A stretch of DNA of 64,000 nucleotides from contig NZ_JAPWKD010000014.1 of assembly GCF_028283705.1 (NCBI RefSeq), forward strand, positions 164,620-228,619, written 5' to 3'. The DNA is from Pantoea sp. (lineage in GTDB: Bacteria; Pseudomonadota; Gammaproteobacteria; Enterobacterales; Enterobacteriaceae). Of this stretch, positions 9,122 to 18,170 are shown in pieces (the first letter of the stretch is position 1; each line of letters begins with the position of its first letter). The notes beneath the pieces were generated by a model. It searched no databases, was not told where the DNA came from, and saw only the letters and a list, made by a program, of their open reading frames with translations. The position numbers were made by a program, and so were the translations under genes.

Positions 9122-9211
9122 ACGGCAATTATTGCCGTGAATTTCATAACAGTCAAACCAGGTATATTTCCTGGTTTGTTATTGTTCTAAATCACGGCGA
9201 TAATTGCCGTG
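9122..9211 (-). promoter_or_regulatory. abiE promoter with three inverted-repeat operators
   Basis: On the minus strand TTGACT (9156-9151), a 17-base spacer and AATAAT (9133-9128) form a near-consensus sigma-70 promoter. The -10 is buried in a perfect palindrome ACGGCAATTATTGCCGT (9122-9138). A close relative, CACGGCGATAATTGCCGTG, lies upstream at 9193-9211, and an unrelated 8-base inverted repeat (AAACCAGG/CCTGGTTT, 9155-9177) abuts the -35. AbiEi antitoxins are known to bind inverted repeats at their promoters, so these are probable autoregulatory operators. Confidence 0.7.
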
Positions 9212-9455
9212 GATTTAATAAACGAAAAACCATCGGCCAACTGACATGATGCTGATTGTTGCGGAAAACGATATAAATATTGTAGTCAGATGAGGTTATC
9301 GTAATCGTATCATGAGCATGACGGTGTTATTTGCAATTCCATATAATCAGCTAAATGGGCAATCACGTAGCCGTCGCACAGCCGGCCGGCCTTTCAAATC
9401 TGGCCGACGGTCTTGCAGGAAGCGCAAAACGAGTTCACGTCAACGAGGGCGAACA
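9212..9455. other. intergenic, nothing recognised
   Basis: Between the abiE operator region and the 3' end of a decayed LysR gene. It contains AT-rich then GC-rich sequence with no open frame of note. The end near 9360-9455 no longer matches the intact LysR paralogue at 24620, so it replaces that gene's 3' end. Confidence 0.4.
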
Positions 9456-10299
9456 TGATTAGTGGTGAGGTGGGCGTGACAAAATAGAGTCCGCCTTGTG
9501 TCATCGTCCACTCTTCCAGCAGATGGACCAGACGGCCATCCCTCAGATATTCCGCGCCATAAATTCTGGCAGTTCGGCAATCCCCAGGCCTGCCAGCAGG
9601 GGCGATAGCTGTGCGTCAGAGTTGGTGACCCGTAACCGTCTACTCGGAACGATATCTTCCTGATCACCGGAGTCATGCGTAAAGCGCCATACCTGCCTTC
9701 GGGCACGATAGGCATAGCTGAAGTACTGCCGGGCAGTGAGTTCGCGTGGATGTTGCGGCACACTCTATTCAGCGAGATACGCCGGTGAGGCCACCAGAAA
9801 CTGCGTCACTGCACACAGCTTGCGCGCTACCAGCGAGGAGTCAGGTAATGCGGTAATACGTAACGCGGCGTCAAAGCCTTCGGCTATCAGATCAACCGAC
9901 GCGTCTGACAGATGCAGGTCCACACTTAGTTCCGGGAACTGGCGGATAAGTTCTGGCATCAGGGGGGCGCCCCAGCGTAAGTCAAACGACATGGGTACCG
10001 CTAAGCGCACCTGATCGCGCGGCAGCACCGAGAGTTCGTGGGCTTCACTTTCTACTTCTTCAGCCTGGCGATACATCTCTGATGCCTTTGCCGCCATGCT
10101 CTGACCGAACTCCGTTAACGCCAGCTGACGCGATGTCCGGTTAAACAGCCGGGCCGCCAAGCCGCTCCTCCAGGCGCGCCACCGCGCGTGACACGGTGGG
10201 AACGGAGACGCCCATCACTCTGGCTGCAGCTGCAAAAGATCCTTCCTCTGCCACTTTCGCAAACATGGCGAGTCCTTCGGAATCGGGGAATCTGTTCAT
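9456..10299 (-). pseudogene. LysR family regulator, degenerate paralogue of the gene at 24620
   Basis: A decayed copy of the intact LysR regulator at 24620-25537. It begins at the same ATG (10299, [10 protein letters not shown]), keeps the HTH region, and shares long blocks such as NRTSRQLALTEFGQSM and FPELSVDLHLSDASVDLIAE. Against the intact copy it shows a one-base insertion near 10155 (in the ERLGG/RLFNR region), an in-frame TAG after SPAYLAE (near 9765), a one-base deletion near 9550, and loss of the last few dozen codons. It is divergent from the VOC gene at 10428, exactly as the intact copy is from the gene at 25679. Confidence 0.88.
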
Positions 10300-10320
10300 T
10301 TCAAATCTGCAATGATGATT

Positions 10321-10341
10321 TTCAAATCATTCTATTTTGAA
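10321..10341. promoter_or_regulatory. candidate LysR operator upstream of the VOC gene
   Basis: TTCAAA-N9-TTTGAA inverted repeat, consistent with the T-N11-A rule for LysR sites. It lies in the divergent intergenic region and is preserved with one change in the spacer at 25559-25579 in the paralogous locus, arguing that it is functional. Confidence 0.55.
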
Positions 10342-10427
10342 AGTTATCCTGCGTCGATATGCTTCTCTCATTGTGACAACAACGGCTGTCGCCAAAAGGT
10401 TGACTCATTCATCACAGGAATATAGCC

Positions 10428-10982
10428 ATGAGAACTCAACGTATCGCTTTAACACTCTTCGCCTCATCACTGCTACTGGGCGCTGCCAGTGTTTCCACAC
10501 CGGCTTTCAGCGCCGAACCGACGCCGCTAGTCACCGTCGCAGGCGTGGATCACGCCGGTATCAACGTGCCGGATCTGGCTAAGGCCATCGCGTTTTTCCA
10601 GACCACGTTCGGGGCCAGAGTGGAGTCCGACATAACGCCTGGCGCTATCCCGGATGCGTGGAAAACCGCGTTTAACTGGCATCAGTCCAGTGACCTCAAG
10701 CGTTTTGTCATGATGCGCCTGCCTGATGGCACTGGCGTCGAACTGTTCCAGTACAGCGGCGCGCAAATCGGCCATGAACGTCCTCATCAGGATGATGACG
10801 CGGCGACGCATATCGCGCTGAAAACGCATGATGTGTCCGCCAGCTTTAAGGCCGTTCAAAAAGCCGGGCTGAAAACCCTGAACGAGCCGGTGACCAACGC
10901 TGATGGCACACAGTGGTTCTACTTACTGACGCCCTGGGGCTCGCAGATTGAGCTGGTGGGCAAAGTGAAAACAGCGCACTAA
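10428..10982 (+). CDS. exported VOC (glyoxalase/dioxygenase fold) protein
   Basis: A 184-residue protein with a Sec signal peptide (MRTQRIALTLFASSLLLGAA, likely cleavage after AFSA near residue 29) followed by one vicinal-oxygen-chelate domain. Metal-ligand candidates are His42 in VDHAGINVPD, the glutamate in GVELFQYSG, the histidine in THIALKT and the glutamate in SQIELVGK, the usual H/E pattern of the fold. Reaction unknown; VOC proteins include glyoxalases, dioxygenases and antibiotic-binding proteins. It is followed 11 bases later by a SnoaL-like gene; in the paralogous locus at 25679 the two are one protein, so they probably act together. Confidence 0.82.
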   Translation: MRTQRIALTLFASSLLLGAASVSTPAFSAEPTPLVTVAGVDHAGINVPDLAKAIAFFQTTFGARVESDITPGAIPDAWKTAFNWHQSSDLKRFVMMRLPDGTGVELFQYSGAQIGHERPHQDDDAATHIALKTHDVSASFKAVQKAGLKTLNEPVTNADGTQWFYLLTPWGSQIELVGKVKTAH

Positions 10983-10993
10983 AAGGCACAGAA

Positions 10994-11449
10994 GTGAAAA
11001 AGAGACTCACCCAAACCCTGCTGGTGGCTGCACTGCTAACCAGTACCCATAACGTATTTGCGGAGAATTTAACCATGAACGTAACCACTACCGAGGTGGC
11101 ACCAGCAGGTCTGCAACAGCTCATCGACCGCCACTTTGCTATCTGGAACAACAGCGATGCTGTTGCACGGGAGAAAGCCTTTACTGCGGTGTACTCCACA
11201 GATTTTTTTGTAGCCGATTATGCCGGACTGAACCAGGGCGCAGACCGGGTGAATGCCGCCATCAGTAAAGTCCAGTCACAGCATCAGGGCTTTAGCTTCA
11301 CACCTGCTCCTGTTGAGTGGAATCACGATATTGCCCGTGTGACCTGGGGCTATGGTCCAAAAGACAATCCGTATCTGGTTCGGGGGGAAGATGTCTTTAC
11401 GGTCAACGCGGGCCGATTGTCGAGCGCCCGTGTTTTTCTCAATAAATAA
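10994..11449 (+). CDS. exported SnoaL/NTF2-like protein
   Basis: A 151-residue protein starting at GTG, with a signal peptide (MKKRLTQTLLVAALLTSTHN, cleavage after VFA) and an NTF2-like/SnoaL alpha+beta domain: LIDRHFAIWNN helix, VYSTDFFVADY and the C-terminal strands ending SSARVFLNK. The mature part aligns almost residue for residue with the C-terminal half of the fused protein at 25679-26608. Family members are often isomerases or small hydrolases, or only ligand-binding. Eleven bases separate it from the VOC gene, so they form one operon. Confidence 0.8.
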   Translation: MKKRLTQTLLVAALLTSTHNVFAENLTMNVTTTEVAPAGLQQLIDRHFAIWNNSDAVAREKAFTAVYSTDFFVADYAGLNQGADRVNAAISKVQSQHQGFSFTPAPVEWNHDIARVTWGYGPKDNPYLVRGEDVFTVNAGRLSSARVFLNK

Positions 11450-11625
11450 TGAAGTTAATCAGCCAGTTTTTGATTATCCACCCGTGTGGAAACTGTTTTC
11501 CTGATCCGTGCATTTTTTCGTACTGATCAATGACGTTACAGTGCTAACCGAACTCAGCAGTATGGCTTTCACTGTAACCCGATGACTTATAGAACCAATT
11601 TATACTTTGATTAAGGAGTCTTACC

Positions 11626-12375
11626 ATGAGTAAAAAACTGACAGGTAAAATCGCGTTAGTAACCGGCGGCAGCTCAGGTATTGGCCTGGCCTCAGCACAG
11701 GAGCTGGCGGAGCAGGGCGCGAAAGTCTACATCACCGGCCGCCGTCAGGAAGAACTTGACGCTGCAGTGGCTTTAATCGGGCCATCTGCCACAGGGATCC
11801 GGGCAGATGCCTCAGTTCTGGGTGATCTCGATACGGTGTTTTCCACCATCGCCAGCGAAGCAGGGAAACTTGACGTGCTATTTGCGAATGCGGGTGGGGG
11901 TGACATGATGCCGCTGGGTGCGATCACTGAAGAGCATTTTGACCGTATTTTTCGTACTAACGTGCGTGGCGTCCTATTCACCGTACAGAAGGCGCTTCCC
12001 CTGCTGACCAATGGTGGCTCCGTCATTCTTACCGGTTCGACCGCTGCCGCGAAAGGCACCGCTAGCTTCAGCGTTTACAGCGCAAGCAAGGCCGCCGTGC
12101 GTAACTTTGCTCGCTCCTGGGCGCTTGACCTTAAAGAGCGTGGCATCCGCGTCAACGTGGTCAGCCCGGGCCCGATCCGTACCCCCGGTCTGGGCGGTCT
12201 TGTACCCGAAGAACACCGGCAGGGTTTGTTTGACGCGCTGGCAGCAGGCGTGCCGCTGGGTCGCCTGGGTGAACCTGAAGAGATTGGGAAAACCGTGGCA
12301 TTTCTGGCTTCAGATGATGCGAGCTTTATTAACGCTGCGGAAATATATGTAGACGGAGGCCTGGCTCAGATTTAA
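11626..12375 (+). CDS. SDR family oxidoreductase
   Basis: A 249-residue classical short-chain dehydrogenase: TGGSSGIG at residues 14-21, FANAG (about 87-91), catalytic YSASK (about 152-156), and the [11 protein letters not shown] and DGGLAQI C-terminal motifs. The ATG at 11626 is preceded by TAAGGAGTC. It lies 176 bases after the VOC/SnoaL operon in the same direction and may be under the same control or have its own promoter. Substrate unknown. Confidence 0.88.
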   Translation: MSKKLTGKIALVTGGSSGIGLASAQELAEQGAKVYITGRRQEELDAAVALIGPSATGIRADASVLGDLDTVFSTIASEAGKLDVLFANAGGGDMMPLGAITEEHFDRIFRTNVRGVLFTVQKALPLLTNGGSVILTGSTAAAKGTASFSVYSASKAAVRNFARSWALDLKERGIRVNVVSPGPIRTPGLGGLVPEEHRQGLFDALAAGVPLGRLGEPEEIGKTVAFLASDDASFINAAEIYVDGGLAQI

Positions 12376-12564
12376 TTCACTATCAGACAGATCTTCTTAA
12401 TTCTTTATAACAACCACGACATTAATTTTAGTTTTGTCGGCGGATAGCCTTGCGCCATGCACATCAGAACGATGAATAAATGTCAGTCATGACTAAAGGC
12501 ATTTATTCACTCAGGCATAGCGTTGGGCGGGAATAACCTGCACATTATTAACGGAGAAATAAAA

Positions 12565-13392
12565 ATGAGCTTTATTACCACACCTGACTCGACCCGGATT
12601 TTTTTTAAAGACTGGGGTGATAAGAATGCCCAACCGGTTATTTTTTCGCACGGATGGCCGCTGAGTTCTGATGCCTGGGATGGGCAGATGCTGTTTCTCT
12701 TACAACAGGGTTATCGTGTCATTGCACACGACCGACGCGGGCATGGCCGCTCCGAACAGCCGGCCTTCGGTAATGACATGGATACTTACGCCGACGACCT
12801 TGCCGCGCTGCTGAATGAGCTGGATATTAACAACGCGGTGCTGGTTGGTCATTCGACAGGGGGCGGTGAAGTCGCTCACTATATCGGTCGCCATGGCGTA
12901 GCCCGGGTAGCAAAAGTGGTGTTGGTTGGCGCTGTGCCACCCATCATGGTGTCATCGGTAGAGTGGCCTGAAGGCACGGATATCACGGTGTTTGATGGCA
13001 TTCGTAAAGGTGTCTTTGATAACCGTTCGGACTTTTATCTCAACCTCGCTATCCCTTTCTACGGTATGAACCGCGGGGGAGTCGAGATCAACGAAGGCCT
13101 GCGCCTGAGCTTCTGGAATCAGGGCATGGCTGGCTCGATTGTGGGGCAGTACGCCTGTATCAGAGAGTTCTCGGAAGTGGATTACACCGAAGACCTGAGA
13201 AAAATCACCGTGCCGGCGCTGGTCATTCATGGTGATGACGATCAGATCGTCCCCATCGCACACTCTGGCCTTTTGTCTGCTGACATTATTCCCAGTGCAG
13301 AGCTGAAAATTTATCCCGGCGCTTCTCACGGTCTGGCGGCAACGCATCAGGATCAACTTAATCAGGATTTGCTGGAATTTATTCAGTCGTAG
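12565..13392 (+). CDS. alpha/beta hydrolase, non-heme chloroperoxidase/arylesterase group
   Basis: A 275-residue alpha/beta hydrolase with HGWPLSSDAWD (oxyanion region, residues 29-39), nucleophile elbow GHSTGGGE, an aspartate in GDDDQIVP and the base histidine in GASHGLA. This set is characteristic of the cofactor-free haloperoxidase (perhydrolase)/arylesterase family, which hydrolyses esters and can form peracids. An in-frame start 14 codons upstream is disfavoured: AACGGAGAAATAAAA immediately precedes the ATG at 12565. It follows the SDR gene by 189 bases and is probably separately expressed. Confidence 0.87.
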   Translation: MSFITTPDSTRIFFKDWGDKNAQPVIFSHGWPLSSDAWDGQMLFLLQQGYRVIAHDRRGHGRSEQPAFGNDMDTYADDLAALLNELDINNAVLVGHSTGGGEVAHYIGRHGVARVAKVVLVGAVPPIMVSSVEWPEGTDITVFDGIRKGVFDNRSDFYLNLAIPFYGMNRGGVEINEGLRLSFWNQGMAGSIVGQYACIREFSEVDYTEDLRKITVPALVIHGDDDQIVPIAHSGLLSADIIPSAELKIYPGASHGLAATHQDQLNQDLLEFIQS

Positions 13393-13506
13393 TTCATCCG
13401 TGCCCGCCACCTCATTTAATCATGAGGTGGCGACGTTAATTAATTTTGTTTTTTCCTCACGCCGTATTTTCCTTCTCTTTTTTTTGGAATAAAGGCAGGC
13501 ACGCGT

Positions 13507-13917
13507 ATGAAACTATATCAATTTGTCCCTTTCGTCCTGGTGCTGTTTTATATGGCGGATGTAGAAGCACATGATCACCCTCCCAAGGCTACCCAGCCGG
13601 GCACTTCTGAATCCGCATTTATCATGGACAATCAGACGGCAATGGACCGGATGATGACAGCCATGGAGGTTAAGCCTTCCGGCAACATCGATGATGATTT
13701 CGTCGCGATGATGACCCCTCACCATCAGGGCGCGATAGATATGGCCATCGCCGAACTCCGCTACGGCTCTAACCCGCAGCTTCGCCGTATCGCGCAGGAA
13801 ATTATTGTCACCCAGCAGCAGGAAATCACCGCCATGTATCAGGCGCTGAATAAACCACTGCCGCCCGCGCAGGCAGCACCGGACCAGATAGCCCCTGCAA
13901 ATGGCGTATCGCCATGA
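13507..13917 (+). CDS. exported DUF305 protein
   Basis: A 136-residue protein with an N-terminal hydrophobic export segment (residues 4-17) and a DUF305 four-helix domain. The family signature MMTPHHQGAIDMA is at about residues 68-80; the two histidines are thought to bind a metal in this ferritin-like family. A proline/alanine-rich tail follows. It is 65 bases upstream of a secreted beta-propeller gene in the same direction; DUF305 and YVTN-propeller genes are frequent neighbours, sometimes in metal-resistance loci. Function is not established. Confidence 0.82.
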   Translation: MKLYQFVPFVLVLFYMADVEAHDHPPKATQPGTSESAFIMDNQTAMDRMMTAMEVKPSGNIDDDFVAMMTPHHQGAIDMAIAELRYGSNPQLRRIAQEIIVTQQQEITAMYQALNKPLPPAQAAPDQIAPANGVSP

Positions 13918-13982
13918 TGATCCGGTGATGCCTTTTCATCAGTTTTTTCTCTTTTACAGACCCCACTGAACAGGAAGATTCA

Positions 13983-15437
13983 ATGAAAATGTTAGTACGG
14001 ACAGTGCTGGCTGTTGCTGTTTCGCTCTCTGCTTTGCCCGTGATGGCAGGCCAGGCTCCCTTCAGCGCTTCAGCCGCCGGGATCCCACTCAGTCATCACG
14101 ACCGCGTATACGCCGCAGAACAGTTTTCGAATACGGTTTCCGTCACCGATCCGGCCAGCAATAAGCTGCTCGGCGTCATCCGGCTGGGTGATCCTCAGCC
14201 GGCAAACCTGAGTCCTCTCTATAAAGGCCAGGTGCTGGTCCACGGCATGGGTTTTTCACCCGACCGTAAAACGCTGGTTGTGGTCTCGATTGGTTCAAAC
14301 TCGGTGAGCTTTATCGATACCGCAACTAACGCAGTCAGGCATATCACTTACGTGGGGCGCTCTCCGCACGAGGCGTTTTTCACCCCTGACGGAAAAGAAG
14401 TATGGGTGACGGTACGCGGAGAGGACTACGTTTCCGTGCTGGATGCCAGCAGCGGTGAAGAAAAGACGCGTATTAAGGTGCCGGGCGGTCCGGGCATGCA
14501 GATCTTTTCACCCGACGGGCAATACGGCTACGTCTGCTCTTCGTTTAATCCAGAGACCGTGGTGGTTGACGTCAGGACACACAAAATTGTCGGCTCGGTG
14601 AAACAGGCCAGCCCGTTCTGCCCGAACATCGCGGCGACGCCAGACGGAAAACAGGTGTGGTTCACCCTGAAGGACACGGGGAAAGTGCAGGTCTTTAACG
14701 CAAGGCCACCATTCAACATTATAAAAACGCTGGATACCGGCCCCATCACCAATCACGTCAACATTGTCGAAAACGCGAAGGGCAGTTTTGCATGGGTCAC
14801 GGTCGGTGGTCTGAACAGAGTCAACGTCTATCGCACTGATGACTTCTCACAGGTTGCCTCCATCCCGGTCGGCAATCTCCCGCACGGCCTGTGGCCATCC
14901 GGTGACGGGAAGCGTATTTATGTCGGGCTGGAAAATGCCGATGCGCTTGCCGCTATTGATACAACAACCTACAAGGTCATGGCAACGATCCCGATTGGGC
15001 AGGCACCCCAGGCGGTTGCCTATATTCCCGGTGCAGTCCCGGAAGGTAACGGAATGCAGGGTCTGCAGCCTCTGGGGATTGCCGGGCAGGCTGTGCATCT
15101 CCAGCTGAGAACAGTGGATGCCGCCAGAAACGCGCAGCCGACAACCACGGTTTCTCTGTTTGAACAGGGAATAACCCAGGTCCTTCAGGCATCGGCGACC
15201 GGTTTAAAACCCAAACAATCTTACCTGCTGGCACTGTCATCGCAGGCTGACGGCAGCGGTGAACTGGAACCGTTGACGCGTTTTATGACGAACCCTGCTG
15301 GCGCAGCCATTGTGAACGCGGTTGGCCCGATACGGCAGATTGTGGATGCCCGTCATGCAGATGAACGTCGCTACCTTGTGATTGCCCAAAGCGACGGCAA
15401 TCAGTCGGGGAACGTCGTACAGGTTCAGGTGCGCTGA
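13983..15437 (+). CDS. exported YncE-like beta-propeller protein
   Basis: A 484-residue protein with a cleavable signal peptide (MKMLVRTVLAVAVSLSALPV, cleavage after VMAG or nearby), then about seven YVTN/beta-propeller repeats (residues about 40-350), recognisable as the recurring pattern of phrases such as VSVTDPASNKLLGVI, VSFIDTATNAV, VSVLDASSGEEK and LAAIDTTTYKVMATI. A separate C-terminal beta-rich domain (about 365-484) follows. Periplasmic or secreted. Known YncE binds DNA but its physiological role is unclear. The start follows ACAGGAAGATTCA. A rho-independent terminator lies 67 bases past the stop. Confidence 0.85.
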   Translation: MKMLVRTVLAVAVSLSALPVMAGQAPFSASAAGIPLSHHDRVYAAEQFSNTVSVTDPASNKLLGVIRLGDPQPANLSPLYKGQVLVHGMGFSPDRKTLVVVSIGSNSVSFIDTATNAVRHITYVGRSPHEAFFTPDGKEVWVTVRGEDYVSVLDASSGEEKTRIKVPGGPGMQIFSPDGQYGYVCSSFNPETVVVDVRTHKIVGSVKQASPFCPNIAATPDGKQVWFTLKDTGKVQVFNARPPFNIIKTLDTGPITNHVNIVENAKGSFAWVTVGGLNRVNVYRTDDFSQVASIPVGNLPHGLWPSGDGKRIYVGLENADALAAIDTTTYKVMATIPIGQAPQAVAYIPGAVPEGNGMQGLQPLGIAGQAVHLQLRTVDAARNAQPTTTVSLFEQGITQVLQASATGLKPKQSYLLALSSQADGSGELEPLTRFMTNPAGAAIVNAVGPIRQIVDARHADERRYLVIAQSDGNQSGNVVQVQVR

Positions 15438-15503
15438 TACCGATCTGGTGCAGTCTATCCTGTCACTACGCGACTGCACTGCTGAAAATCTGGCTCACCC
15501 TCC

Positions 15504-15527
15504 ACCCGCCTGAATGGCGGGTTTTTG
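15504..15527 (+). terminator. rho-independent terminator after the beta-propeller gene
   Basis: Seven-base GC-rich stem ACCCGCC/GGCGGGT with a five-base loop (TGAAT), followed by a run of T. Correct orientation for the DUF305/propeller transcript. Confidence 0.8.
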
Positions 15528-15683
15528 TCTGGATGTACACACAAAAAATGCACCTGGCTTTTATTCATATTTTTTGAATTTTTTCGATAAATATCTCTGC
15601 TATTAAAACCCGGTCGCCTGGCGCTCGATTATTCCATCGAGGCAGATAGACTCACAAACATAAAATACACAGAGGAACAGACC

Positions 15684-15909
15684 ATGAAAACCATCAAAAT
15701 TTTCGTTGCAGTTATCGCACTTTCCGTTGTTTCATTCGGTAGCTTTGCTAAGAACGCTAACAGCGTCGGCATCGACCCTGGACGCGGCTGAAGCACAGAT
15801 TGCGGTTCAGGCACATCAGGCCGGTGCTTCATACAAAATCACCGGAGCCCGCTTCAATAACGGTGCCTATATTTCTGCTGAACGTGGAGTGATCTTTTTT
15901 GACCGATGA
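15684..15909 (+). pseudogene. DUF1471 (YdgH/BhsA/McbA) small exported protein, frameshifted copy
   Basis: Third and most diverged copy of the small gene found at 40112 and 45714. It starts well (MKTIKIFVAVIALSVVSFGS, after AGAGGAACAGACC) but a one-base insertion near 15755-15765 puts the mature part out of frame: the ASASTLDAAEAQIAVQAHQAGASYKIT block continues in the +1 frame. The 3' end also differs (ERGVIFFDR instead of ELTK). Intact relatives are periplasmic stress or biofilm-modulating proteins. The upstream region still shares the T-rich leader of the other two copies. Confidence 0.8.
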
Positions 15910-16059
15910 TACGGTCTTTGTTCCACGGTGACGTGTTTATACTCAAATCTCCTGCAATGTGGGAGATTTGAGTATGGTTGTCCCTTATGAGCCATGAGTT
16001 CAACGGGTCGATGCAACGCTATCCTTAATGCCCCGCGGTATTCGCGGCGCTTAGTCTTT

Positions 16060-17469
16060 TTACAGCGACGGATGAGAATCTTTCACGGGGCTGACAGCTT
16101 CCAGCAGAGAAGCAATGTGGAGAATGACGTACTCATCGTGCCATTTGCCTATAATCTGCACATTGATGGGCAATCCTTCACGACTCTTACCAAACGGCAG
16201 CGCTACGCCAGGCAGGCCGGTAACGTTCAGCGGCACCGTGGCACCCTGCAAATAAGTAGCATCAACGTCCTGACCGTCTATAACAAACCTTTCCACGCCG
16301 TGTTTATGCGCCGGAATGGGGAGAACATGTGTAATAAGCGCATCGTAACGTGAAAAGTACTCAGCAAACCCGTCACGTAACCTTTCGACGGCCTGCTCTG
16401 CATCAATAAAATCAGACATTGATGTATCAGGCAGTGACAGCATGGTTTTTGCCATCCTGTAAAGTTCATCAGCGCTGTGACCGGCCGTTGCCGCCGCAAA
16501 TACTGGCTTCATCTCCATGACGTGAATCCGGTTGAACACGTCCAATGCGAAGTCCTGCTCCAGCGCTGGAATACCGACATGCTCCACCTCAACGCCAGGT
16601 CCCTTAAGCGCGTCTGCGGCAGCCTTCACCACTGCAGCGACTTCCGGGTCAACCGGACCAAAGCCAGGGCCGGTCATCCAGCCAATTCGCAACGGACGTG
16701 ATGCCACAAGCGGCAGCCCGTTAGAATGTACTGGCGCGGTACTGGAGAAAGCGTCATGACCATCTGGCCCGGAAAGTTGAGAGAATGCCAGTGCAATATC
16801 GCGAACTGAGCGGGCCATTGGGCCAGCATGCCAGAAGCGGCGTGGCGCTCGCGGCCAAATGCCTGTCATGGGCACACTGCCGTGCGTGGCTTTCATGGAG
16901 GTAATGCCGGTCTGTGCAGCAGGCCCCCGTACAGAAATGGCCAGGTCCGTTCCCAGTCCCAGCGGGGACATACCTGCAGCAATCGCTGCAGATTCACCGC
17001 CGCTGGAGCCGCCGGGCGTTCGGGCCAGGTCCCAGGGATTATTCGAGCGTCCAGACAGAAGATTGTCGCTTTCAATCCAGTATGAAAATTCCGGCAGGTT
17101 CGTTTTAGCGAGCAGGATACCACCCGCTTTTTTTAGACGCGCCACGCTGGTTGCGTCTTCATCAGGTAGACGCCCTTTGAAAATAGGTGAACCACGCTGA
17201 GTCAGAACACCTGCGGTATCAATGGAATCTTTCGCGGTGAAGGGAACACCATGAAGGGGGCCGAGCTTCTCACCCTTCATCACGGCTGCTTCTGCTGCGG
17301 CTGCATTTTTCAGGGCGTCCTGTGAAAGCGTTACTACAGCGTTGACATCCGGGTTCGTGGCTGCAATGCGATCAAGATGTGCTTGTATCACTTCAACAGG
17401 AGAAACTTCGCGATTACGGATCATGCGGGCCAGGTGGGTTGCGTCTGAATAATAAATGTCTTTGCTCAT
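16060..17469 (-). CDS. amidase signature family enzyme
   Basis: A 469-residue amidase signature hydrolase. The Ser-cisSer-Lys triad is visible: the lysine in FTAKDS (about residue 80), the cis-serine in GGSSGGESAA (about 155) and the nucleophile serine in AISVRGPAA (about 179). The usual DIGGSIRxPA is altered to DLAISVRGPA but keeps the serine. Related enzymes hydrolyse aryl or aliphatic amides to acid and ammonia, so this gene may feed nitrogen metabolism. It is divergent from a TetR regulator at 17598; the shared 128-base region holds two related operators. Confidence 0.87.
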   Translation of the reverse strand: MSKDIYYSDATHLARMIRNREVSPVEVIQAHLDRIAATNPDVNAVVTLSQDALKNAAAAEAAVMKGEKLGPLHGVPFTAKDSIDTAGVLTQRGSPIFKGRLPDEDATSVARLKKAGGILLAKTNLPEFSYWIESDNLLSGRSNNPWDLARTPGGSSGGESAAIAAGMSPLGLGTDLAISVRGPAAQTGITSMKATHGSVPMTGIWPRAPRRFWHAGPMARSVRDIALAFSQLSGPDGHDAFSSTAPVHSNGLPLVASRPLRIGWMTGPGFGPVDPEVAAVVKAAADALKGPGVEVEHVGIPALEQDFALDVFNRIHVMEMKPVFAAATAGHSADELYRMAKTMLSLPDTSMSDFIDAEQAVERLRDGFAEYFSRYDALITHVLPIPAHKHGVERFVIDGQDVDATYLQGATVPLNVTGLPGVALPFGKSREGLPINVQIIGKWHDEYVILHIASLLEAVSPVKDSHPSL

Positions 17470-17496
17470 GAGAAATCCTCGACCCTTAAAATCTAA

Positions 17497-17564
17497 CTAA
17501 CGATTGGTAGGTGAAATTTAGTCCTGCAAAATGACGCTGTCAATACCTACCTAACAAATGTTAG
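17497..17564. promoter_or_regulatory. TetR operators between amidase and tetR
   Basis: A perfect palindrome CTAACAAATGTTAG (17551-17564) lies 34 bases upstream of the tetR start, and an imperfect one, CTAACGATTGGTAG (17497-17510), lies 27 bases upstream of the amidase start. Both share the CTAAC half-site, so one TetR dimer type probably represses both genes. Confidence 0.65.
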
Positions 17565-17597
17565 AATTCTTACTCAGGCTTCCGGAGTAATGAAATA

Positions 17598-18170
17598 ATG
17601 AGCAAAACATCCCGCGACGAAATTCTGAACGCAGCACGGCTGGCGGCGCAGGCGCATGGCTATACGGGTTTGAATATCCGTCCTCTGGCAGATGAGGTAG
17701 GGATTAAGGCGGCCAGCATTTACTATTATTTCCCCAGCAAGGCCGAATTGGGGGCAGCAGTGGCTCAGCGATACTGGGAAGACACGGCGCATGACCTGGA
17801 AGTGATAAGGGAAACTGAGGGCGATGCACTCAAAAGTCTGGGCCGTTATCCGCAAATATTTCGTCGCTCGCTGGAAAGCGGAAACCGGCTCTGTATGGGA
17901 AGCTTTATGTCGGCTGAATACGATGACTTGCCAGAACCGGTCAAACTTGAGGTGCAAAAGTTCGCTGACGTCAACATCGACTGGCTGGCAGGGCAGCTTC
18001 TGCAAGCGGGGATTACAACATCAGAAGGCAGCAGAATCCGAGCCAGTGCCATTTTTTCTGCCATTGCCGGCGCACAACTGATGGCCAGAAGCCGGAACAA
18101 CATTAAGCTTTTTGATGATCTCATTGACGGATACAGGCTTGCGGGTCTGCTACCCGCAGCCTGCAACTGA
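17598..18170 (+). CDS. TetR/AcrR family transcriptional regulator
   Basis: A 190-residue TetR protein. The N-terminal HTH is clear: RDEILNAARLAAQAHGYTGL, then IRPLADEVGIKAASIYYYFPSKAEL (residues 6-51). The C-terminal ligand-binding domain is helical and variable. Divergent from the amidase gene, which it probably represses through the CTAAC-type sites. The inducer may be the amidase substrate. Confidence 0.88.
   Translation: MSKTSRDEILNAARLAAQAHGYTGLNIRPLADEVGIKAASIYYYFPSKAELGAAVAQRYWEDTAHDLEVIRETEGDALKSLGRYPQIFRRSLESGNRLCMGSFMSAEYDDLPEPVKLEVQKFADVNIDWLAGQLLQAGITTSEGSRIRASAIFSAIAGAQLMARSRNNIKLFDDLIDGYRLAGLLPAACN

Noticed and set aside
9091..9156. Longer antitoxin start at TTG 9156 or ATG 9147
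   Set aside because: These codons fall within the -35 and spacer of a near-consensus promoter.
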